Shown here piece by piece: positions 44,340 to 53,008 of a DNA stretch of 55,438 bases. The notes beneath the pieces were generated by a model, which saw only the letters and a program-made list of their open reading frames with translations, ran no database searches and was not told where the DNA came from. The position numbers were made by a program, and so were the translations under genes. Origin of the DNA: an uncultured Lachnospiraceae bacterium (GTDB lineage Bacteria > Bacillota > Clostridia > Lachnospirales > Lachnospiraceae); contig CANQEL010000015.1 of assembly GCA_947594855.1 (NCBI GenBank), forward strand, positions 1 through 55,438, given 5' to 3'. Position 1 is the stretch's first letter; each line of letters starts with the position of its first letter.

Positions 44340-45396
44340 CACTTTTTTTAATTTTTTTCAGAGCTTCAATAAATGCATCCATTTCAGAATCCGTACCAAC
44401 AGTAATTCTAATATAATTGTCTATGCGCGGTTTATCAAAATAACGCACATATATATTTTCAGACCTGAGTTTCTCAAAAATAACCCTGGCAGGAATATTT
44501 TCATGTGAAGCAAATAAAAAGTTTGAACAGGAATCAAGTACCATAAATCCAATCTCTTCAAGCTCTGCTTTGACACGGTTACGCGTATTTATAATCTTTT
44601 CAAGTGTATTTTTAAAATATACATCGTCTTTTACCGCTTCAATTCCCAATATTATCGCCGGCATATTCATCGTATATGAATTAAATGACGATTTAACATC
44701 TTTAAGGGCGTTGATTAACAATGGATTGCCCATCGCAAATCCTATTCTTATACCTGCCATTGACCTTGATTTGGAGAATGTACGTACCACAAGAAGATTA
44801 TCATACCTGTGTATAAGCGGAAGCACGCTCTCTCCGCCAAAGTCAATATAAGCTTCATCGACAATAACTACCGAAGAGCTGTTTTTCGCTATAATTTTTT
44901 CAATATCAGATACAGGCTCATACAGCGACGTCGGCGCATTCGGATTGGCTATCACTATGCCGCCGTTTGGCTCCATGTAATCATTTATATCTATTCTGAA
45001 ATCATCCTTTAATGCGGGTCTTTTGTATGGTATCCCGAAAAGCTCTGCCCAGACATCATAAAAGGAATATGTGATATCAGGAAAAAGTATCGGCTTATCA
45101 GAATTAAAAAACGTAAGAAATGACATTGCAAGCACATCATCGGACCCAACCCCGACAAAAACTTCCGATTCATTTACTCCATAATAATCTGCTATTACAG
45201 CAGTCAGTTCCGTTACATCAGGGTCAGGATACAGCCTGAATTTATCCGTATTGATTTCCCTGCACGCTTTTTTTACTCCCGGTGCAGGGGGATATGGATT
45301 CTCGTTTGTATTAAGTTTTATGACATTATCTGCCTTTGGCTGTTCTCCCGGTATATATGGTTCGGTCTTTCTTACATTTTTCATCCATTCTGACAT
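44326..45396 (-). CDS. hisC: Histidinol-phosphate aminotransferase
   Basis: The 356-residue PLP enzyme of fold type I has NTNENPYPPAPGV near the N terminus, the IANPNAPTS segment and the PLP-lysine motif RTFSKSRSMAGIRIG. It forms histidinol phosphate with glutamate as donor. AGAGG precedes the ATG. It follows the aminotransferase gene by 29 bases. No other his gene is in the window, so a role toward aromatic amino acids is possible. Confidence 0.87.
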   Translation of the reverse strand: MSEWMKNVRKTEPYIPGEQPKADNVIKLNTNENPYPPAPGVKKACREINTDKFRLYPDPDVTELTAVIADYYGVNESEVFVGVGSDDVLAMSFLTFFNSDKPILFPDITYSFYDVWAELFGIPYKRPALKDDFRIDINDYMEPNGGIVIANPNAPTSLYEPVSDIEKIIAKNSSSVVIVDEAYIDFGGESVLPLIHRYDNLLVVRTFSKSRSMAGIRIGFAMGNPLLINALKDVKSSFNSYTMNMPAIILGIEAVKDDVYFKNTLEKIINTRNRVKAELEEIGFMVLDSCSNFLFASHENIPARVIFEKLRSENIYVRYFDKPRIDNYIRITVGTDSEMDAFIEALKKIKKSVDIC

Positions 45397-45425
45397 TGTA
45401 TTTTACCTCTTTTAATATATCTGCT

Positions 45426-46610
45426 TTACCTGCCATAATCCTCTGCCAGTTTTTTAAATGCAGGCAGAGCGCGCTTAATCATATCATTGTCAACACAGTA
45501 TGCTATACGCACATATCCCGGCCCGTTAAACGTAGAACCCGGAACAACAAGCAGATTATACTCTTTTGCTTTAGCAGTAAACGCAACATCATCTCCGCCA
45601 AATGCTTTTACAAAAAGATAAAACGCTCCCTGCGGCTTGATGCACTCATATCCCATTTCAGTAAGGCTTGTATACAAAAGTTCCCTGTTTTTATTGTAAG
45701 CCTCAACATCTACTTCAGCATTTACACATTCTGCAACCACCCTCTGTATAAGCGAAGGGGCATTTACAAAACCAAGTATCCTGTTAGCCACACACGCTGC
45801 TGCCGCAACATTTTCAAAATCATCAATTTCATCAGGCATTACAAGGTAACCTATTCTTTCACCGGGAAGTGAAAGCGACTTGCTGTATGAATAACCTACT
45901 ATAGTATCTTTATAATATTTTGTAAGATAACATACCTCTGCGCCATCATATACAAGCTCCCTGTACGGCTCGTCTGCAATCAGGTATATCGCCTTATTAT
46001 ACTCTTTTTCCTTTTCACAAAGCACACGTGCTATCTCTTTAATCGTTTCCTCAGGGTATACAACTCCTGTAGGGTTATTCGGGTTATTTATGATAACCGC
46101 TTTGGTTTTTTCCGAAAACGCCTTTGCAAAACTCTCTGCCTCCGGAAGAAAATCATCTGTAGGCGGAACTTCTACAAGCACACCTGAATAATTTGCAACA
46201 TAATTTTTATATTCCCCAAAATATGGTGAAAATGTTATAACCTCGTCACCCGGATCAAGAAGCGTCTTAAGGATTACATTAAGTCCCCCTGCTGCCCCTA
46301 CCGTCATAAGTATATTATTCTCATTAAACGAAGTGCCATGTTTCCTGTTAAGGCTTTCCGCTATCTTTGCCCTTACATCTTCATACCCGGCATTAGCCAT
46401 ATACCCGTGTATATATGTTTCATCTTCATTTTCAAGTATATTTATAATAGAATTCTTTACCTCTGCCGGAGGAGCCACGCTTGGATTACCAAGACTGAAA
46501 TCATATACATTCTCAGGCCCGTATTCTTTCGCAAGACGTTTGCCTTCCTCAAACATTGCTCTTATTACAGAACTCCCTTTAACATAATCAACCATACTCT
46601 TTGCAATCAT
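45426..46610 (-). CDS. Aspartate-type PLP aminotransferase
   Basis: The 394-residue fold-type-I aminotransferase shows SLGNPSVAPP, the IINNPNNPTGVVY segment and the PLP-lysine motif SYSKSLSLPGERIGY. Related clostridial proteins are annotated as aspartate or broad amino-acid aminotransferases; the exact donor is open. ACGGAGG is upstream with a strong promoter, and it probably forms an operon with hisC. Confidence 0.87.
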   Translation of the reverse strand: MIAKSMVDYVKGSSVIRAMFEEGKRLAKEYGPENVYDFSLGNPSVAPPAEVKNSIINILENEDETYIHGYMANAGYEDVRAKIAESLNRKHGTSFNENNILMTVGAAGGLNVILKTLLDPGDEVITFSPYFGEYKNYVANYSGVLVEVPPTDDFLPEAESFAKAFSEKTKAVIINNPNNPTGVVYPEETIKEIARVLCEKEKEYNKAIYLIADEPYRELVYDGAEVCYLTKYYKDTIVGYSYSKSLSLPGERIGYLVMPDEIDDFENVAAAACVANRILGFVNAPSLIQRVVAECVNAEVDVEAYNKNRELLYTSLTEMGYECIKPQGAFYLFVKAFGGDDVAFTAKAKEYNLLVVPGSTFNGPGYVRIAYCVDNDMIKRALPAFKKLAEDYGR

Positions 46611-46640
46611 AGCAATACCTCCGTAAAATATATTAGAAAC

Positions 46641-46669
46641 ATTCTACATCCCTGTTATTGTATTGTCAA
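46641..46669 (-). promoter_or_regulatory. Promoter of the aminotransferase-hisC operon
   Basis: On the minus strand TTGACA and TAGAAT are 17 bases apart, about 30 bases before the start codon. Confidence 0.75.
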
Positions 46670-46683
46670 TATTGCCCTTCATG

Positions 46684-46769
46684 TTGCAAAATGTATGTAT
46701 TAGTGTCAAAATGTCATATATTTATAAAATATTATTGACTAATCTATATAACTAGTGTCAAAATGTCAT
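46684..46769 (+). promoter_or_regulatory. Three direct repeats, candidate operator of the AraC-type regulator
   Basis: TAGTGTCAAAATGTCAT occurs exactly twice (46701-46717 and 46753-46769). A weaker third copy TTGCAAAATGTATG starts at 46684. The shared CAAAATGT cores are 20 and 52 bases apart, close to two and five helical turns. The last copy ends just before the regulator's ribosome binding site. Confidence 0.65.
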
Positions 46770-46785
46770 TAATGGAGGGGTATAT

Positions 46786-47616
46786 TTGGACTATTATACA
46801 GTTTCTGTTTCAAAACCGGTTCTGTATCACATGACAGGGAAGTTTGAAGCACTGTCCGAAGACTGGAAACACGCTGAACTTTTCCTTGATGATTACGAAC
46901 TGTGTGTTGTTACAAAGGGCGTTTTATATCTCGAATACAATAAGAAACAATATCATATAGAAGAAGGTGAAATGCTTCTTCTTCCTCCCGTGCCTGTGCC
47001 TTTTAACAAACGCAAAGGTTACCAGAGTTCTGACTGTTCATTTTACTGGATGCACTTTGACCCACAGAGTTCCGGAGGTTTATCTGAAAATATTTCCCTC
47101 CCCGAATACAGCAAACTTATACATCCTGAGAAAATTATAATTCTCATGAAACAGCTGCAGGATGCCGTAAGAAATAACTCACACTCATACACCCTCAATT
47201 ATATGAGTACCGTTATTTTATGCGAAATATATGATGATATACGTTCATCAGAAGACAAATCCACAAGTGCAAATACAGGTACACAGATATATGAAGATAT
47301 TATAGATTACGTTAAGCATAATATACATTCAAAACTTACAGTAAGGCAGATTGCTGAAAAATTCGGCTATAACGAAAAATATATTTCGTATATGTTCTGT
47401 CAGATATCTGGTATTACCCTCAAACAGTTCATACTTGAGCAAAAAGCTGAAGCGGCAAGTTTCTTCCTTACCGATACCAATCTGACAATACAGGAAATAT
47501 CCGTAAAACTCGGATATAACGACAGCCATAATTTTATGAGAAGCTATAAGAAGGCTACTGGATTTTCGCCTACGGAATACCGCAATACATTTACAAAACG
47601 TGTTCTTAATCATTGA
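46786..47616 (+). CDS. AraC family transcriptional regulator
   Basis: The 276-residue protein has an N-terminal cupin-type sensor (GVLYLEYNKKQYHIEEGEML near residue 45) and two C-terminal helix-turn-helices (LTVRQIAEKFGYNEKYISYM and IQEISVKLGYNDSHNFMRSY). The start is a TTG codon with GGAGGGG five bases upstream. It lies 40 bases before the first arabinofuranosidase gene and probably controls both, sensing an arabinose-type sugar (inference). Direct repeats just upstream suggest it also controls itself. Confidence 0.88.
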   Translation: MDYYTVSVSKPVLYHMTGKFEALSEDWKHAELFLDDYELCVVTKGVLYLEYNKKQYHIEEGEMLLLPPVPVPFNKRKGYQSSDCSFYWMHFDPQSSGGLSENISLPEYSKLIHPEKIIILMKQLQDAVRNNSHSYTLNYMSTVILCEIYDDIRSSEDKSTSANTGTQIYEDIIDYVKHNIHSKLTVRQIAEKFGYNEKYISYMFCQISGITLKQFILEQKAEAASFFLTDTNLTIQEISVKLGYNDSHNFMRSYKKATGFSPTEYRNTFTKRVLNH

Positions 47617-47656
47617 GTATAATAAGTTTTAAAACACCTGATATGGAGGAAAGTAT

Positions 47657-49546
47657 ATGCAACTATTAAAAAAGACTACTGCCCTGCATGAACTTAAAGG
47701 TTCGGATGTAACGCTTTTAGACGGCACAATGAAACGCAGGGAACAGGATAACTGCAGTTATCTTATGGAACTTACAAATCGTGCGCTGCTTTATAATCAT
47801 GAGTTTGAGGCTGCGCTTGTACATGATGCAGAGATTCCGCATGATATACACGGCGGATGGGAATCGCCTACCTGCCAGTTAAGAGGTCATTTTCTCGGAC
47901 ACTGGCTTTCAGCTGCTGCCATGCACGTATATGAAACGGGCGATGCCGAACTCAAAGCCAAAGCGGATACTATCATAAACAGACTGTATGAATGTCAGAA
48001 AGCCAACGGAGGAAGCTGGGCTGCAAGTATACCTGAAAAATATATGTACAGGATTGCAGACGGGAAAGGCATATGGGCTCCGCACTATACAATTCACAAA
48101 ACCTTTATGGGGCTTGTGGACATGTACCTTTACACCGGTAACGAAACAGCACTTACAATAGCAGATAATTTTGCAGACTGGTTTTACGACTGGACTAATG
48201 GTTTTGACAGAGAAAAGCTTGATAACATACTGGATTTTGAAACAGGCGGAATGCTTGAAATATGGGTTCTTTTATATGAGATTACCCAAAAAGACAAGTA
48301 TAGGAAACTAATGGACAGATATTACCGTTCCCGCCTTTTTCAACCTCTTCTTGACGGACTGGACCCGCTTACCAATATGCACGCTAATACAACTATCCCT
48401 GAAGTCATCGGAGCAGCAGAAGCCTACGAAGCTACAGGTGATATTAAATACCGTGATATTGCAACAAAATATTGGGAGCAGGCGGTAACTACACGCGGAA
48501 TGTATGCAACAGGCGGTCAGACCAATGGCGAAATATGGTCGCCAAAAATGGAGCTGTCACAAAGACTTGGATTAAAAACCCAGGAACACTGTACTGTTTA
48601 CAATATGATTCGTCTTGCCGACTATATGTTCAGATGGTATAAAGATGCTTCCTATGCTGATTATATTGAAAGAAATATATACAACGGCGTTATGGCACAG
48701 ACTTACTGGCACTGGGAATACACCAACGGCTATACAACCGATAACCCTACTGAAGGACTTATCGCATATTTTCTGCCTATGCGCGCCGGCTCACACAAAG
48801 GCTGGGGCAGTAAAACCGGCAATTTCTTCTGTTGTCATGGTTCTATGGTTCAGGCAAACGCAGCTTTCAACAGATACATATATTATCAGGAAGAAAAAGA
48901 TATATACGTAAACCAGTATTTTGAATCGGATGCACATATTAAAATAAATGAAACTCCCGTAACCGTACATCAAAGACACGATTTGCTTACCGGAAGTTTC
49001 CATCTGTCCAGCACAAGTTCAGGAAAACATACAATTAACAGAACTCCGTCGGAATATCCACATAATCCTGACACAATTACGGTATATCTTAGTATAGAGA
49101 CAGAAGAACCTGTCGACATAAATATACATGTACGTATACCATGGTGGATTACCGCCCCGGCCGAGGTACTTCTTAACGGCAAAAGTATTGCTTCCGTAAA
49201 AGACGGCAGCTGTTATGCCGACATAAGCGGTACTTTTAATAACGATGATGTAATATGCATCACCCTGAAAAAAGGCATTACCGTATGCTCTCTTCCTGAT
49301 GACCCTGACATGGCTGCCTTCATGTATGGGCCTGAAGTACTATGCGGACTGTGTACCGAAGAACGCACACTTACTGTTGACCGCAATCATCCTGAATCCG
49401 TACTTGTTCCTGAGAATGAACGTGAATGGGGATTCTGGCGGCCGCAATTCAGGACACGCGGGCAGGACAGAGGAATACGTTTTATCCCTCTTAACCAGGT
49501 TGGATATGAAAAATACAGTGTGTATTTTCCATTATCATATAAATAA
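47657..49546 (+). CDS. Cytoplasmic GH127-like beta-L-arabinofuranosidase (DUF1680)
   Basis: The 629-residue enzyme has no signal peptide. An alpha/alpha toroid domain holds the GH127 zinc/catalytic residues: Glu310 and Cys312 (TQEHCTVYNM) and Cys392-Cys393 (FFCCHGS); by analogy with Bifidobacterium HypBA1 the first of the Cys pair is the nucleophile. Beta-sandwich domains follow. It probably removes beta-L-arabinofuranose from imported oligosaccharides. TGGAGG precedes the ATG. It sits between the regulator and a secreted paralogue. Confidence 0.85.
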   Translation: MQLLKKTTALHELKGSDVTLLDGTMKRREQDNCSYLMELTNRALLYNHEFEAALVHDAEIPHDIHGGWESPTCQLRGHFLGHWLSAAAMHVYETGDAELKAKADTIINRLYECQKANGGSWAASIPEKYMYRIADGKGIWAPHYTIHKTFMGLVDMYLYTGNETALTIADNFADWFYDWTNGFDREKLDNILDFETGGMLEIWVLLYEITQKDKYRKLMDRYYRSRLFQPLLDGLDPLTNMHANTTIPEVIGAAEAYEATGDIKYRDIATKYWEQAVTTRGMYATGGQTNGEIWSPKMELSQRLGLKTQEHCTVYNMIRLADYMFRWYKDASYADYIERNIYNGVMAQTYWHWEYTNGYTTDNPTEGLIAYFLPMRAGSHKGWGSKTGNFFCCHGSMVQANAAFNRYIYYQEEKDIYVNQYFESDAHIKINETPVTVHQRHDLLTGSFHLSSTSSGKHTINRTPSEYPHNPDTITVYLSIETEEPVDINIHVRIPWWITAPAEVLLNGKSIASVKDGSCYADISGTFNNDDVICITLKKGITVCSLPDDPDMAAFMYGPEVLCGLCTEERTLTVDRNHPESVLVPENEREWGFWRPQFRTRGQDRGIRFIPLNQVGYEKYSVYFPLSYK

Positions 49547-49584
49547 TGAATAATCAATAAATCAAATTTTAAGGAGGTATTTTA

Positions 49585-52500
49585 ATGAAAAAATCACGCG
49601 CAAAGAAAAAGCTGCCGACCAAAATTGCTGCTTTAACTATGGCTGCAGGCATGGTCATAACCATGCTCCCACAGGGTGGCGGAACGGTAAAAACCGTAAA
49701 AGCGGCTTCTGCGCCATATGGTACGAAAGCTTTTTCACTTGATGAGGTTCAGATTACAGACGGATACTATCTTGCGGCACAGGAGTCCGATATAGAATTC
49801 TTATGTAATTTTGACCCGGACAGGATGCTTTCACGTTTCAGAGAAACAGCAGGCCTTGACACAAGGGGCAGCAGACCTTACAGCGGTTGGGAGGACAGTT
49901 ACATCGGCGGTCACTGCGTAGGACACTATCTTTCTGCAGCTGCACAGGCGGTACAGGCAACCGGCGACCCCACGCTCAGTGATATCCTGACATATATGAT
50001 TGATGAGCTTGAAGTATGTCAGGACACTCTCGGCACAGGATTTATATTTGGCGCCAAAATTGAAGATAAGAACTATGTTGAAAAACAATTTGACTGGGTA
50101 GAAGGAAAAGTAAACACTCCAAACCACTGGGTACCCTGGTACAATATGCACAAAGTACTTACCGGCCTTTTGGATGTATACAAATACACAGGCAATGACA
50201 AAGCCCTTGATATTGCCAAAAAGCTCGGAACATGGATATACAACCGCGTAAGCAAATGGGATACAAGTACACAAAACCGGGTACTTGGAGAAGAATACGG
50301 CGGCATGAACGACTGTCTGTATGAGCTCTACAAGCTTACTGACGATACAAACTACAGAGACGCCGCTCACATGTTTGACGAACCTAACCTTTATAAAACA
50401 ATTACATCTGGAAAAGATAATACCTTAAACGGAAGGCACGCCAACGCTACAATACCGAAATTCCTCGGCGCGCTTAACCGTTATAAGGTTCTTTCTGAAA
50501 AAGGAGAGCTTACTGCTGAAGACGAAGAGTATCTTACATATGTTGAAGATTTCTGGACACTCGTTACAAGCAAACATTCCTTTGCTACAGGCGGATTAAG
50601 CGATATGGAGCATTTCAGAAATGACAATGCGCTTGATTCCACACGTACACAGTGTAACGCTGAAAGCTGCTGCGCACATAATATGCTAAGAATGTCAAGG
50701 GACCTGTTCATGTTAACCGGCGACGTCAAATATGCCGACTACTATGAAACCACCCTTAGAAATGCCATAATGGGTTCAATAAATACCAACGACGGAAGCA
50801 CTACCTACTTCACACCGATGGCAACAGGTTACTTTAAGTTCTTTAGTCAGAGCGACCCTGACAAGAATATGTTCTGGTGCTGCACAGGTACCGGTATGGA
50901 GAACTTCACCAAACTTGGTGACAGCATATATTTTCATAATGATGATTCCATCATAGTAAACCAGTATGTAGCATCAACTCTTAACTGGAAAGAAAAAGGA
51001 ATCACGCTTAAACAGGACAGCGACGTAACAAAGAGCGATGAAGCCACATTTACGGTATCATCTTCCTCTCCTGTAAAACTGCACATATACCTCAGAGTTC
51101 CCGAATGGATATCAGGTCCTGCATACGTTACAGTAAACGGCGAAGCAGTAGCCGGATCCGAAGACGGCGGCTATATTGACCTTGACCGCACATGGGCAAC
51201 TGGTGATGTCATCAAAATCAAATACCCTATGACGGTACAGGCAATAGGTCTTCCCGATAATGATACGGTATATGCATTCCGTTACGGTCCTACGCTTCTT
51301 GCTGCAAAACTCGGCACGGAACGTATGGAGCTTACAAACGGTGATAACCTAACATGGGCAGGAGCAAATCTGAGCGCCGCTCACTACAAGGTTGTAGGCT
51401 CTGAAGAATGGGCTACAGGAATCGCATATGGTTCTACAAATACAAATATTCTTGGTCCGGAAACTCTCTACATAGACGATGCCACTCTTGAGTCATATAT
51501 GCAGAATATAGCAGATAATATGCAGAGAACTTCTTCTGATACGCTTGAATTTACACTGAACGGAACCGATGCTTCCGACAACTTTGACGGCGGTCTTACA
51601 TTTGTACCATTTAATACCCTTAATGATGAAAGATATGGTATATACTGGTATTTCAGCGCACAGACACAGGAAGAGCTTGAAGCGTCAATTTTGAAGAACA
51701 AAGAAGAGGGAAGAATTGCCAACTGTCTTGTAGACTCATTACAGCCCGGATACGGACAGTATGAACAGGACAGCATACATGCTATTGAAGAAAACAATTC
51801 GGTAGCAGGTACGATTGAGCAGGGCGGAAGCACACGTTATGCATCTGCCGGCGGATACTTCTCATACAACATGAAAGTCAATCCTGAAAGAAACAATTCC
51901 GTACTCTGCAAATTTGCAAAAGAAGACAATGGAAAAACTATTAAAATAACTGTAGGAGATACTGTAATTGCAACAGATACGCTTAATTACAGCGGCACGG
52001 ATGATTTCTATAACGTATATTATAAGATTCCGGAAGACGTACTTAAAAACAGCCTCACCGAACTGAAAGTTACAAACGATTCCGGAATACAGGAAACATT
52101 TACAGTGGTAAAAGTCAAATTTGAGAGCAATGACTCAAATGACAGTGCAAGACTTGTCGGCGGTCTGTATACAACCGTTGACTTCAGTACAAATGCATCC
52201 ATTACCCAGATAACTCCTAATATGGGCAGGATTGAACAAAACGGTGATATATTTACCCTGTATGTACCTGCGGGCACACAGGTAGTTAAAGCAACTATCA
52301 AGTTAGGCGATATTACAGGTCTTCTGTATATTAACGACCTCCTCGTAAATGATGGTAAAATGCAGACATTTACGGTAAACGGAGAAAATGTATCTTTTAA
52401 ACTTAAAGCATATGCTGAGGATCATACAACCTTTAAAGATTATACGTTAAATGTTGTACAGGAAATACCTTCAGACGGCAAGCCATCAGACACACCTGAT

Positions 52501-52809
52501 AACAAAGTTGTTACGGGTACGCCGCCCAGCACACCGGGTTCGGGTTCAACTACCGCTCCTGCTGCTAAAAAGTCCATAAAGATAAAGGGCAAAAAAACCG
52601 TTAAAGTCGGCAAATCCATTAAACTTACAGCCAAACTTACCAAGGTTAAAGGCAAAGTTAAATGGAGCGTTAATAAGAAAAAACTTGCCAAACTCACTAA
52701 CGCTAAAAAGAACACCGTAAAACTTAAGGCTCTTAAAGCAGGAAAAGTTAAAGTTACTGCAAAGGTTAAGAAGGTTAAGAAGACGGTTACGATTAAGATT
52801 AAGAAGTAA
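49585..52809 (+). CDS. Secreted GH127/GH146-like beta-L-arabinofuranosidase with C-terminal wall-binding domain
   Basis: A signal peptide (about 1-41) precedes a DUF1680-type catalytic domain with Glu360 and Cys362 (NAESCCAHNM) and Cys432-Cys433 (FWCCTGTG), matching the GH127/GH146 zinc-cysteine site. Extra beta domains follow (about 690-960, including a cadherin-like segment), then a Pro/Thr linker and a Lys-rich Big2-like domain (about 995-1074). At 1074 residues it is far longer than the cytoplasmic paralogue. It probably acts on plant arabinan or glycoprotein at the cell surface. AAGGAGG precedes the start. Confidence 0.85.
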   Translation: MKKSRAKKKLPTKIAALTMAAGMVITMLPQGGGTVKTVKAASAPYGTKAFSLDEVQITDGYYLAAQESDIEFLCNFDPDRMLSRFRETAGLDTRGSRPYSGWEDSYIGGHCVGHYLSAAAQAVQATGDPTLSDILTYMIDELEVCQDTLGTGFIFGAKIEDKNYVEKQFDWVEGKVNTPNHWVPWYNMHKVLTGLLDVYKYTGNDKALDIAKKLGTWIYNRVSKWDTSTQNRVLGEEYGGMNDCLYELYKLTDDTNYRDAAHMFDEPNLYKTITSGKDNTLNGRHANATIPKFLGALNRYKVLSEKGELTAEDEEYLTYVEDFWTLVTSKHSFATGGLSDMEHFRNDNALDSTRTQCNAESCCAHNMLRMSRDLFMLTGDVKYADYYETTLRNAIMGSINTNDGSTTYFTPMATGYFKFFSQSDPDKNMFWCCTGTGMENFTKLGDSIYFHNDDSIIVNQYVASTLNWKEKGITLKQDSDVTKSDEATFTVSSSSPVKLHIYLRVPEWISGPAYVTVNGEAVAGSEDGGYIDLDRTWATGDVIKIKYPMTVQAIGLPDNDTVYAFRYGPTLLAAKLGTERMELTNGDNLTWAGANLSAAHYKVVGSEEWATGIAYGSTNTNILGPETLYIDDATLESYMQNIADNMQRTSSDTLEFTLNGTDASDNFDGGLTFVPFNTLNDERYGIYWYFSAQTQEELEASILKNKEEGRIANCLVDSLQPGYGQYEQDSIHAIEENNSVAGTIEQGGSTRYASAGGYFSYNMKVNPERNNSVLCKFAKEDNGKTIKITVGDTVIATDTLNYSGTDDFYNVYYKIPEDVLKNSLTELKVTNDSGIQETFTVVKVKFESNDSNDSARLVGGLYTTVDFSTNASITQITPNMGRIEQNGDIFTLYVPAGTQVVKATIKLGDITGLLYINDLLVNDGKMQTFTVNGENVSFKLKAYAEDHTTFKDYTLNVVQEIPSDGKPSDTPDNKVVTGTPPSTPGSGSTTAPAAKKSIKIKGKKTVKVGKSIKLTAKLTKVKGKVKWSVNKKKLAKLTNAKKNTVKLKALKAGKVKVTAKVKKVKKTVTIKIKK

Positions 52810-52817
52810 AAGCAAAT

Positions 52818-52964
52818 GCATCCGGGCAGCCCATGCTCACTCTGTTATAAGACACGTTTTCACTTGTTTCGCCTCGCAGCAGTGCATAAAATAGCATAAT
52901 ACGCTATTTAAGCACTGGCGGGCTCAAACAGTCTTACAACAGAGTGACATGCCTGTCCGGATGC
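52818..52964. repeat. Long imperfect palindrome C (147 bp)
   Basis: Outer arms GCATCCGG/CCGGATGC, then TCACTCTGTT (52837-52846) with AACAGAGTGA (52938-52947), and an inner CAGTGC...AATAGC/GCTATT...GCACTG hairpin. It lies between the convergent arabinofuranosidase and repeat-protein genes and may help end both transcripts, though no long T-run follows. It shares ACACGTTTTCACTTG and GGCGGGCTCAAACAG with palindrome B. Confidence 0.85.
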
Positions 52965-53008
52965 TCTTTACTCTATAAAATATTACTATATACAAAAATT
53001 GTTACTAG

